Positions 43,060 through 50,435 of a stretch of DNA of 64,000 bases are shown here, piece by piece; the stretch's first letter is position 1; each line of letters begins with the position of its first letter. The notes below the pieces were generated by a model, which did no database searches, was not told where the DNA came from, and was given only the letters and a program-made list of their open reading frames with translations. Source of the DNA: Reyranella soli (GTDB taxonomy: Bacteria; Pseudomonadota; Alphaproteobacteria; Reyranellales; Reyranellaceae); NCBI RefSeq assembly GCF_007992495.1, contig NZ_BKAJ01000073.1, positions 1 through 64,000 of the forward strand, in the 5' to 3' direction. The position numbers and the translations under genes were made by a program.

Positions 43060-44046
43060 ATGATTAGCTTCTGGGTGGCTGTGCTGTCGGTCAGCATTCT
43101 GCTCTATGTTCTGCTCGACGGCTTCGACCTCGGCATTGGCATCATCTTCGGGTTCATGCCGACCGAGGCCCGCCGGGCTTCCCTCTTGCAGGCCATAGAG
43201 CCGCTGTGGGACGGCAACGAGACGTGGCTTGTCGTTACCGGTGTCGTGCTTTGGGGCGCTTTCCCAATCGTCTATGCGACCCTGTTGTCGGCGTTCTACC
43301 TTCCGCTTCTTGCCATGCTCGGCGGCCTGATCCTGCGCGGCGTCGCCTTCGAATTCCGGGACAAGGCCGAGCGACTGCGCTGGATTTGGGACGCAGGCTT
43401 CGCTCTCGGATCCTTGGTCGCCGCTTTCGTGCAAGGTGTTGCCGTCGGTGCGCTTGTCGAAGGCCTGCCGATGTCCGATGGACAGTATGTCGGCGGCGAT
43501 TTCGGCTGGGCCAGTCCATTTGCCTTGCTCTGCGGCGTGGGCCTCTGTGTCGGCTACGCGCTGCTTGGTGCTGCCTGGCTTGCCTACAAGTGCGAGGGCG
43601 AGCTCAAGGATACCGCCTATCGTCTCATTCGCTTTCTGGCGCCCGGCCTCCTTTTCTTCCTGGTTGTCGTCTTCGCCTTCGCGCTGAACAAAAACTTCGC
43701 GGTCATGGAGCGTTGGCTGACGCGGCCAATCCTGTTTCTGTTTCCGATGGTCGGTGTCTCCGCTGGGGCGCTATTGGGAGCAAGTGTCAAGCAACGCTGG
43801 GACGCAGGTCCGTTCATTACGGTCGCTATCATTTTCGTGTCGGCGTTCGGGACGCTCGCGTTGTCGTTCTGGCCCTACATGATCCCTTTCTCCATCACCA
43901 TCGATCAAGCGGCGGCGCCGCGCGAGAGCCTTTCCTTCATGTTCTGGGGGGCAGGGCTTTTCGTCTTTCCTCTGATGCTGGTCTATGTGGTGTTCAACTA
44001 CAGGGTCTTTCGCGGCAAGAATCGTCCTTCCGCTGACCACTATTGA
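43060..44046 (+). CDS. cydB: Cytochrome bd-type quinol oxidase subunit II
   Basis: A 328-residue membrane protein beginning MISFWVAVLSVSILLYVLLDGFDLG, typical CydB, with GNETWLVVTG near residue 55 and eight to nine hydrophobic segments. The ATG at 43060 follows CCAGGGGAGACTG. It lies 2 bases after cydA and its 3' end overlaps the next open frame's start region. No cydX-like small subunit or cydDC exporter was found nearby. Confidence 0.95.
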   Translation: MISFWVAVLSVSILLYVLLDGFDLGIGIIFGFMPTEARRASLLQAIEPLWDGNETWLVVTGVVLWGAFPIVYATLLSAFYLPLLAMLGGLILRGVAFEFRDKAERLRWIWDAGFALGSLVAAFVQGVAVGALVEGLPMSDGQYVGGDFGWASPFALLCGVGLCVGYALLGAAWLAYKCEGELKDTAYRLIRFLAPGLLFFLVVVFAFALNKNFAVMERWLTRPILFLFPMVGVSAGALLGASVKQRWDAGPFITVAIIFVSAFGTLALSFWPYMIPFSITIDQAAAPRESLSFMFWGAGLFVFPLMLVYVVFNYRVFRGKNRPSADHY

Positions 44047-44048
44047 AC

Positions 44049-46118
44049 ATGGACAACGACGCGTCGGGCTTCTCTCGACCTGACGTCGCGCTGCCCGACG
44101 CAAGCCGATGGCTGCAAGCCGTTCGGGTGCTGGCGCCCAAGGTCCTCTACGGTCTGCGCCTCTGGATCGCGGTCTGCCTCGCGCTCTACGTTGCTTTCTG
44201 GCTCGAGCTCGACAATGCCTACTGGGCCGGTACGTCGGCTGCAATCGTCTGCCAGCCCAGCGTCGGTGCGTCGCTACGCCGGGGCGCCGCCCGCATGATC
44301 GGCACGGTCGTTGGCGCCATTGCGATCGTCGCAATCACGGCATGCTTCGCACAGGATCGTGTGGCCTTTCTCCTCAGTATCGCGATCTGGGGCAGCGCCT
44401 GCGCCTTCGCCGCCAGCGTTCTCAGGAACTCCGCCTCATACGGGGCTGCTCTTGCCGGTTTCACCGCCGTGATCGTTGCTGGCGACGAGTTGGGAATGAC
44501 AGGTGGCCCCAGCGGCGACGCCTTCATGTTGGCAGTCACCCGTGCCAGCGAGATCGGCATCGGCATCGTAAGTGCGACCGTCGTCCTCGCCAGCATGGAT
44601 TTGGGGAATGCACGCCGACGGCTCGTGTCCGAGCTCGCTGCGCTGGCGGCCGAAATCAGCCATCGGTTCGGCGCTTTGCTGGTCCAGACCGACCTGACTC
44701 AGGCTGACACTCGACCTGCGCGACACGCCTTGGCGACCAGGATCGTGGCACTGAGTTCCCTCGTCGACGAAGCGCTCGGCGAGGTCTCTGATCTTCCTTA
44801 CCGTGTCGGAACGCTGCGAGCGGCAACGGAAGGGTTGTTTGTGGCCTTGTCCGGCTGGCGAACGGCCGCCAACTGCCTGGAAGAGCTGCAGGAGGAAGAA
44901 AAACGTCAGTCGGCGACCATTTTACAGATGTATCCGGCACATCTTCGATGGCCGCTGGCCAAATCGCTCTGGAGTGGACATCCCGACACCCTGATCGATG
45001 TGTGCCGTGGCGCAGGTCGATCGCTGGTGGCGCTTCCGGTCGATACGCCGTCCTTGCGACTGTTGGCCGATGGCATCGCGCAGGCGTTGCGCGGCCTCTC
45101 GCAGACCGCGGGCGCATTGACGGCACTCGCGGACCCGGCTCATGCCGTTTCATATCGGCGTCGTCTCCATTGGTATCGACCCGACCTTTTGCCTCCCTTC
45201 ATCGCCGCAGTTCGCGTACTTGCGACGCTGGTTGCCATTGAGCTGATCTGGATTGCCACCGCGTGGCCGAACGGCGCAGAAGCCATAAGCTTCGCGGCAA
45301 TCGGGCTCATCCTGTTTTCGCCACGAGAAGCCCAAGCTTATTCGGAGGCCCGTGCGTTCACTCTGGGCCTGGCCCTCGCCGTCGTCTTGGCAGCTACAGT
45401 CCGGTTTGCCGTGCTGCCGGGCATGGAAACATTCGTTGGACTCTCGATCGTCATCGGATGCGTCCTGGTCCCCGTGGGCGTTCTGTCCCTTCAGGCGTGG
45501 CAGACGTCTGTATTCAAGTCGCTGGCGATATTTTTCTGCATTCTTCTGGCGCCGGCGAACATCATGACTTTCGACACCGTCCAGTACTACAACGAGGGGC
45601 TTGCCGTCGTGGCAGGCATGGGATCCGCCGCCATCGGGTTCTTGCTGGTTCCGCCTTTGTCGCCTGCCGCGCGTGTTTCGCGCATCCTCGATGCCACATT
45701 GCGAGATTTCCGGCGGCTGGCCGCCGGACGCCGGCGCGACGGCCTCCAAGAGTGGGAGCGTCGCGCATATCGCCGCCTTGCCGATATGCCTTCTACGGTC
45801 GGGGCCGGACAGCTCGCTCGCTTCGTTGCAATGCTTTCGATGGGCTCTACGATCATCCGACTCCGGCGATTGGCGCGCCGGTTCAAGATGGAAGCCGAGA
45901 TCGATACGGCGTTCGCTGCCATTGCAGCGGGTAAGAGCGGAACGGCCATATCGTACCTCTCCGAATTGGAACGCGAGTTGCGCAAGAATTCAAATGGCGA
46001 GGTGGAAGTAACGACAAGCTTGCGGGCTTGTGCAGGGATGCGTGCGGCGTTGCGCACGCTTACCCGGTACGGAGGCTATCTCGACGAGCGAGGGAATTGG
46101 TCGTCCTGGCCGCCCTGA
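44049..46118 (+). CDS. FUSC-family aromatic acid exporter (AaeB-like)
   Basis: A 689-residue protein with two blocks of hydrophobic helices (about residues 30-190 and 380-540) separated by a hydrophilic region, and landmarks LELDNAYWAGTSAAIVCQPSVGASLRRG and FETVQYYNEG-type segments, typical of FUSC/AaeB pumps. ATG at 44049 is preferred; a TTG at 44043 is in frame. It begins 2 bases after cydB. The matching membrane fusion protein and AaeX-like gene are upstream at 38181 and 37976, so the efflux set is complete but split. Confidence 0.88.
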   Translation: MDNDASGFSRPDVALPDASRWLQAVRVLAPKVLYGLRLWIAVCLALYVAFWLELDNAYWAGTSAAIVCQPSVGASLRRGAARMIGTVVGAIAIVAITACFAQDRVAFLLSIAIWGSACAFAASVLRNSASYGAALAGFTAVIVAGDELGMTGGPSGDAFMLAVTRASEIGIGIVSATVVLASMDLGNARRRLVSELAALAAEISHRFGALLVQTDLTQADTRPARHALATRIVALSSLVDEALGEVSDLPYRVGTLRAATEGLFVALSGWRTAANCLEELQEEEKRQSATILQMYPAHLRWPLAKSLWSGHPDTLIDVCRGAGRSLVALPVDTPSLRLLADGIAQALRGLSQTAGALTALADPAHAVSYRRRLHWYRPDLLPPFIAAVRVLATLVAIELIWIATAWPNGAEAISFAAIGLILFSPREAQAYSEARAFTLGLALAVVLAATVRFAVLPGMETFVGLSIVIGCVLVPVGVLSLQAWQTSVFKSLAIFFCILLAPANIMTFDTVQYYNEGLAVVAGMGSAAIGFLLVPPLSPAARVSRILDATLRDFRRLAAGRRRDGLQEWERRAYRRLADMPSTVGAGQLARFVAMLSMGSTIIRLRRLARRFKMEAEIDTAFAAIAAGKSGTAISYLSELERELRKNSNGEVEVTTSLRACAGMRAALRTLTRYGGYLDERGNWSSWPP

Positions 46119-46140
46119 TTCGCAGGGGAAGTCGCGTATC

Positions 46141-46398
46141 ATGATCAACAGCGACCAGCGATTGATTCGTAAGCGCAACTTTGTGGCCCATGTGCACCAC
46201 CTTGAACAAGCGAGGCGACTCATGGCTTCGACCCTTCACACCGATTCATCGAGCGCAAGCATTGCCAGCAGCGAGAGAGAAGCATTTACTGCTCCTTCGA
46301 AAGGTACGTTGCTTCCTGGACTTGCTGGCCTGTCGACAAGAGTCGCTGGCGCAGCAGGAGCGTTGAATATCGTTAGCCGCACAGGAAATGGGACGTAG
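46141..46398 (+). CDS. Short hypothetical open frame
   Basis: An 85-residue frame starting at ATG 46141, 22 bases after the FUSC gene. It has no recognisable domain, signal peptide or membrane segment and is rich in serine and alanine. It overlaps the start of the next gene by 11 bases, and has only a weak upstream GGGGAAG site. I cannot rule out that it is non-coding. Confidence 0.3.
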   Translation: MINSDQRLIRKRNFVAHVHHLEQARRLMASTLHTDSSSASIASSEREAFTAPSKGTLLPGLAGLSTRVAGAAGALNIVSRTGNGT

Positions 46399-46912
46399 CG
46401 GAGAGGTGAACCTCGTGCGATCTCGGCAGCATTTTTTGCCTCTGGCGGTTGGACTATTTGCTTTGTTGGTTGGCGCTGGCGAGCCGCTCGCGGCCGGTCT
46501 GACGCTGAAATGCGGGCGCGCGGACGTCATGAACCCAAAATGGAAGGTTCCGCTGACATTTGTCTACGCCGGCGGCGACAGCGGACCGGTAAACATCAGC
46601 GGCCCCTTCGGCGACTTTTCGATCAACGTCAAACGTACGTCGATGCCAGCCGGCTCAATGACGACGGGCGAGGCTCTGGCGGGTACAGTTAAGGCTCGCG
46701 TCAAGCTGCCGCCGCTCGCCGATCTGGAGGCATGTATATTGAAAAGGCTCACGACGTCGGCGTCAAAGCCGGACGATGGGGATGCTTTCCTCAACGGTCG
46801 CGATGCCTGCCTGCAGGCGCTCCAGCCGCCGCTCGAGGGCGTCGATGCGACAGCGTCACTGATGATCGGCTTTTTCAAGGATCAGTCGACGCAATGCGTG
46901 CTGGAAAAGTGA
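46388..46912 (+). CDS. Hypothetical secreted protein
   Basis: A 174-residue protein with an N-terminal signal peptide (about residues 10-35, HFLPLAVGLFALLVGAGEP, cleavage near LAAG). The mature part contains three cysteines that may form disulfides (CGRADV, ACILKRL, RDACLQAL and C near the end; spacing suggests two pairs) but no motif I recognise. ATG at 46388 or GTG at 46415 (preceded by GGAGAGG) could be the start; the latter gives a tighter signal peptide. Not obviously part of an operon with the FUSC gene. Confidence 0.6.
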   Translation: MGRSGEVNLVRSRQHFLPLAVGLFALLVGAGEPLAAGLTLKCGRADVMNPKWKVPLTFVYAGGDSGPVNISGPFGDFSINVKRTSMPAGSMTTGEALAGTVKARVKLPPLADLEACILKRLTTSASKPDDGDAFLNGRDACLQALQPPLEGVDATASLMIGFFKDQSTQCVLEK

Positions 46913-46997
46913 CGCGAGGCGCCGCTCTCCAGTAGAGCATGGCGTGCAAAGACCCACCCCGAAACTTGACGGCGTGAGCCCTCGGATCATCATCGGA

Positions 46998-47457
46998 TGA
47001 TGGAAAGGTTCTCTGTGTCTGTGTTGGCAACATCAGTCGCAGTCCGATGATGCAGGCGGTGCTTCAGCAGCATCTTGGCGCCAGCTTCCTGGTCGAAAGT
47101 GCTGGCGTGCGTAAGGAGTTGGCAGGCCGTCCCGCCAATGACCGCTCTGTCGCGTGTATGAAGGAACGCGGGGTCGATTTGAGTGGCCATGTCAGCCGCT
47201 GGATCGGAGACCTGGATCTCTACCAGTACCGATGGATCGTTTGCGTCGGCCACGACGAGGCCGACAAGGTCCGTTCCGCCCTTGGGGCAGACTCGGCGAG
47301 CGTGATGGTCGCGAACGAACAGCAAGGCGGCATTCCGGACCCCTACGAACTTGGGATGGCCGGTTATCGGGACTGCCTGGCTCTGCTGGACCAGGTCATG
47401 CCGCACATTGCGCAGCGCATCAGCGGAGCCAGCTTTGCAAGTACGAATGGCCACTAG
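46998..47457 (+). pseudogene. Low-molecular-weight protein-tyrosine phosphatase with frameshifted start
   Basis: The frame that ends at 47457 carries a full LMW phosphatase, from the P-loop KVLCVCVGNISRSPMM (at 47005-47052; C-x5-R-S with Ser in place of the second cysteine) to the acid loop GGIPDPYELGMAGYRDCL. That frame has no start codon before the P-loop: it is open only from 46978. The natural ATG at 46998 is one base out of phase (ATGGAAAGG where ATGGxAAAGG is expected). ATG at 47047 could start a protein lacking the catalytic cysteine. One lost base, or a sequencing error, explains this. The gene overlaps the convergent histidine phosphatase gene by 4 bases. Confidence 0.7.
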
Positions 47458-48029
47458 CGAGCATAAAGTTTAGCTGCCGGACCGCGTAGGGCGTCCAATC
47501 GCACGAACCTGATCGGCCGACCGGCGTCGAGTTCCACTTCGAACAGGTCGGGGGTACGCAAGTCTAGCCATTGCTCGAAACCAAACGCCGTATCCATCGA
47601 TCGTAGTACCGAAGCGATCAAGTTGCGGTGGCTGGAGACGGCCGGCAGCCAATGGCCTGCGGCGGCAATGTCGGTCAAGGCGGCGATGGCACGTTGCATC
47701 GTCTCATTGAGGCTCTCTCCGCCTGGCGCACGGTAGTCGGGCTCAGCGAACGACCGGCGGACGTGGTCCAACCGGTTCTCGAGATCCCTGTCCGAGAGCA
47801 CCCGCTCGCGAAGCCGGTCATCGAGACCGACTGACAAGCCAGCCGAGATCGCGAAGGGCCGAACGGTCGCGTGCGCCCGCGCGTAGGGGCTGGAGTAGAC
47901 GGCGTCTGGCGCCAGGTCACGGAGTCGGGTGATCAGCGCCTCCGCTGCCTTGGCGCCGGCTTCGCTCAACGGCGCGTCCGGATGCGTCCCAGTCGACTGG
48001 CAGTGGCGGATAAGGAGCAGCTTCGGCAT
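47454..48029 (-). CDS. Histidine phosphatase family protein
   Basis: A 191-residue protein of the phosphoglycerate-mutase-like branch: LLLIRHCQSTGTH is the RHG-type motif (RHC here) with the catalytic histidine, followed by LSEAGAKAAEAL and VYSSPYARAHAT, and AVSSHRNLIASVL with the second histidine. ATG at 48029 gives MPKLLLIRHCQS as the usual start; an in-frame upstream extension to 48113 is not family-like. Substrates of this group range from sugar phosphates to proteins and cannot be assigned. It overlaps the LMW phosphatase by 4 bases on the opposite strand. Confidence 0.88.
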   Translation of the reverse strand: MPKLLLIRHCQSTGTHPDAPLSEAGAKAAEALITRLRDLAPDAVYSSPYARAHATVRPFAISAGLSVGLDDRLRERVLSDRDLENRLDHVRRSFAEPDYRAPGGESLNETMQRAIAALTDIAAAGHWLPAVSSHRNLIASVLRSMDTAFGFEQWLDLRTPDLFEVELDAGRPIRFVRLDALRGPAAKLYAR

Positions 48030-48153
48030 CACGACCAGAATATCACCATGAGTGAGCGCCGGCAGGCGTCGCGCCCGCTCTACCTTCAGAAGCGGACATT
48101 GTTCGGCGCCCAAGCAGCGCGTTGAAGGCGTCTGCGTCTTTCCAGCGCCGTCC

Positions 48154-48750
48154 CTACCGTTTCACCATGAGGCCGTCGACGAACACGCCGATCAGGCGCG
48201 TCACTGTCGCCTGCCAATCGGGCCGCTCGTAGGAATAGGAGAGGCCGAGCAGCGCGCGCAGGAGATCCTCGGGCGTGATGTCGCTCCGCATCTGCCCTGC
48301 GGCGATGGCGCGTTTCAGGATGCCGTCGAGGGCCGTCGTCAGGCGGTCGAAGGAATAGGCGTAGAGTTCCGAGGGCGGAGCCTGCGCGGCGAGCGACAGC
48401 GCCGCCAGCATGCCCTTCTTGGTGGCGACCAGCTGGACGAACGCGCCCAGCCACTGTCGCAGCGCATCGATTGGCTCGGCTTCGTGCGCCAGTCGCTCGG
48501 CCAGACCCGCGAGCTCGTCGACCTCGCGGCGGTAGACCGCTTCGAACAGGGCTTCGCGCGTCGGGAAGTGGCGGTAGAGCGTGCCGATGCCGACGCCGGC
48601 GCGCCTGGCGACGGCCTCGAGGCTCGCCTCGGGCCCGCCGGCGCTGAACACGCGCGTGGCGGCCTTCAGCAGGCGCTCGCGATTGCGCAGCGAGTCGGCG
48701 CGCGGCTTGCGCTCGACCTCGGCTCTGGTTCTGGCGGAACGGACGGCCAT
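48154..48750 (-). CDS. TetR/AcrR family transcriptional regulator
   Basis: A 198-residue TetR protein: helix-turn-helix at residues 20-65 (LLKAATRVFSAGGPEASLEAVARRAGVGIGTLYRHFPTREALFEAV pattern, quoted in part) and a C-terminal ligand-binding helical domain (DELAGLAERLAHEAEPIDALRQW). It is divergent from the PaoABC-type genes, and a tandem palindrome at 48781-48820 lies between, one copy inside the spacer of a promoter pointing at those genes. It is therefore likely to repress the molybdoenzyme operon and itself, and to be relieved by an aldehyde or related ligand (inference). Confidence 0.92.
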   Translation of the reverse strand: MAVRSARTRAEVERKPRADSLRNRERLLKAATRVFSAGGPEASLEAVARRAGVGIGTLYRHFPTREALFEAVYRREVDELAGLAERLAHEAEPIDALRQWLGAFVQLVATKKGMLAALSLAAQAPPSELYAYSFDRLTTALDGILKRAIAAGQMRSDITPEDLLRALLGLSYSYERPDWQATVTRLIGVFVDGLMVKR

Positions 48751-48772
48751 GGAATCCCTGTCAAAGCCCCTC

Positions 48773-48820
48773 TTGAAAAACGGAGGGCGCCTCCGTATCT
48801 GTATCCGGAGGTCGCCTCCG
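48773..48820 (+). promoter_or_regulatory. Promoter with tandem TetR-type operator palindromes
   Basis: Seen: CGGAGGGCGCCTCCG (48781-48795) and CGGAGGTCGCCTCCG (48806-48820) are both perfect 6-base inverted repeats with 3-base centres, 25 bases apart. TTGAAA (48773-48778) and TATCTG (48796-48801) flank the first palindrome with a 17-base spacer, so the palindrome fills the spacer of a plausible sigma-70 promoter directed at the PaoA-type gene, whose ATG is at 48886. A repressor bound here would block RNA polymerase. The TetR gene divergently starting at 48750 is the natural candidate. Confidence 0.75.
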
Positions 48821-48885
48821 TTTAATCATGTATGCCTTGCCGGCGGCGATTTCCTCGACAAAAGCATCGAATCGGGGTCCTCCAA

Positions 48886-49383
48886 ATGCCTTTCTCCATC
48901 AGCTTAACGGTGAATGGCGTGTCCCGGAACGTCGAACTCGACGATCCGCGGGTCACGCTGCTCGATCTGCTGCGCGAGCGCCTCGACCTGCCCGGCACGA
49001 AGAAGGGCTGCGATCGCGGACAATGCGGTGCCTGCACGGTCCTGGTCGACGGCCGGCGGGTCAATTCCTGCCTCGCGCTGGCGCTCAGCCACGACGGCGC
49101 TGAGATCACGACGATCGAAGGCGTGGCGCAGGGCGACGAGCTCCATCCCGTGCAGGCCGCCTTCATCGCCCATGACGCCTTCCAATGCGGCTTCTGCACG
49201 CCGGGCCAGATCATGAGCGCCATCGGCCTGATCAACGAAGGCCAGGCCGGCGACGATCCCGAGCGCATTCGCGAAGCGATGAGCGGCAACCTCTGTCGCT
49301 GCGCGGCCTATGTCGGGATCGTCGACGCCGTGATCGAGGCTCAGAAGAGACTGGCGGACGCCGGCCGGAGGGAGGCGGCATGA
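48886..49383 (+). CDS. paoA: Molybdenum aldehyde oxidoreductase, [2Fe-2S] small subunit (PaoA/CoxS-like)
   Basis: A 165-residue subunit with an N-terminal ferredoxin domain (GCDRGQCGACTVLVDG binding one [2Fe-2S] cluster, residues about 40-60) and a four-helix C-terminal domain with CGFCTPGQIM and GNLCRCAAY for the second cluster. Unlike E. coli PaoA there is no Tat signal; the protein begins MPFSISLTVNG directly at the ferredoxin fold. The 3' end overlaps the FAD subunit gene (ATGA). Electron entry from the molybdenum subunit passes through these clusters to FAD. Confidence 0.92.
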   Translation: MPFSISLTVNGVSRNVELDDPRVTLLDLLRERLDLPGTKKGCDRGQCGACTVLVDGRRVNSCLALALSHDGAEITTIEGVAQGDELHPVQAAFIAHDAFQCGFCTPGQIMSAIGLINEGQAGDDPERIREAMSGNLCRCAAYVGIVDAVIEAQKRLADAGRREAA

Positions 49384-50435
49384 AGACGTTCGATTATGTC
49401 CGGCCGGCCACGATCGCCGAGGCCGTCGCCGCGTCCGCCGCGCCTGGTGCCGCCTACCTGGCGTCGGGAACCAACCTGCTCGACCTGATGAAAGTCGGCG
49501 CGGCGCGGCCCGACCGGCTGATCGACATCACGCATATTGCCGGCCTCGACCACATCGACTGGCTGGCCGATGGCGGAGTGCGCATCGGCGCCCTCGTGCG
49601 CAACGCCGATCTCGCCCATGACCCGGCGTTCGTGCGCGCGTATCCGGCGGTAGCCGAAGCGCTGCTGTCGGGCGCGTCGGCGCAGCTCCGTAATGCCGCG
49701 ACCGGTGGCGGCAACCTGCTGCAGCGGACGCGCTGCGCCTACTTCGGCGATCCCGCCAGCGCCTGCAACAAGCGCGAGCCGGGCTCGGGGTGCGACGCGC
49801 TGGGCGGCGAGAATCGCCTGCACGCGGTGCTGGGCTGGAGCCCATCGTGCATCGCCGTGCACCCGTCCGACTTCTGCGTGCCCCTGGTCGCGCTCGACGC
49901 GGTGGCCGAGATCGAGGGCAGGGCCGGACGACGCGAGATCCCTCTGGAATCGCTATACTGCCTGCCCGGCGACGCGCCGCAGCGTGAGACCGTCCTGGAG
50001 CCGGGCGACTTGATCGTGGCGCTGCGCCTTGCCGACCCGACCGCCTTTGCCCGCCATGCGCGGTACCTGAAGCTGCGCGAGCGCACGTCCTATGCCTTCG
50101 CCGTCGTCTCCGCCGCCGCGGCGCTCGCGATGGAAGAAGGCAGGATCAGGCAGGCGCGGCTGGCGCTGGGCGGCGTCGCGGCCAAGCCGTGGCGAGCGCG
50201 CGCAGCCGAGGACATCCTAGCCGGCGCCCGTCCCGGCGAGACGATCTTCCGCCGCGCCGCGGAGGCGGCGCTGGCCGACGCCCGGCCGTCCGGCGACAAC
50301 GCCTACAAGATCGAGCTGGCGCGACGCATCATCGTGCGCGCGCTCACGCTGGCGGCGGCAGGAACGCCGCAGCGTCTGCCCGCTCTTCCCGCCTCGCCCT
50401 TCTCTTCCGCTCCCGGAGCGCGCCATGCCGCTTGA
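49380..50435 (+). CDS. paoB: Molybdenum aldehyde oxidoreductase, FAD subunit (PaoB/YagS-like)
   Basis: A 351-residue FAD-binding subunit: GAAYLASGTNLLDLMKVG is the FAD-binding loop and SAQLRNAATGGGNLLQRTRC precedes the cysteine-bearing insert, TRCAYFGDPASACNKREPGSGC with a later C in WSPSCIAVHPSDF. Those cysteines match the extra [4Fe-4S] cluster that marks the PaoB/YagS branch. It overlaps the small subunit gene by 4 bases and the large subunit gene by 11 bases, so all three subunits are made together. Confidence 0.92.
   Translation: MKTFDYVRPATIAEAVAASAAPGAAYLASGTNLLDLMKVGAARPDRLIDITHIAGLDHIDWLADGGVRIGALVRNADLAHDPAFVRAYPAVAEALLSGASAQLRNAATGGGNLLQRTRCAYFGDPASACNKREPGSGCDALGGENRLHAVLGWSPSCIAVHPSDFCVPLVALDAVAEIEGRAGRREIPLESLYCLPGDAPQRETVLEPGDLIVALRLADPTAFARHARYLKLRERTSYAFAVVSAAAALAMEEGRIRQARLALGGVAAKPWRARAAEDILAGARPGETIFRRAAEAALADARPSGDNAYKIELARRIIVRALTLAAAGTPQRLPALPASPFSSAPGARHAA

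Noticed and set aside
46141..46398. Possible toxin-antitoxin or regulatory small gene
   Set aside because: The translation has no helix-turn-helix or toxin motif and no partner gene; kept only as a low-confidence open frame.
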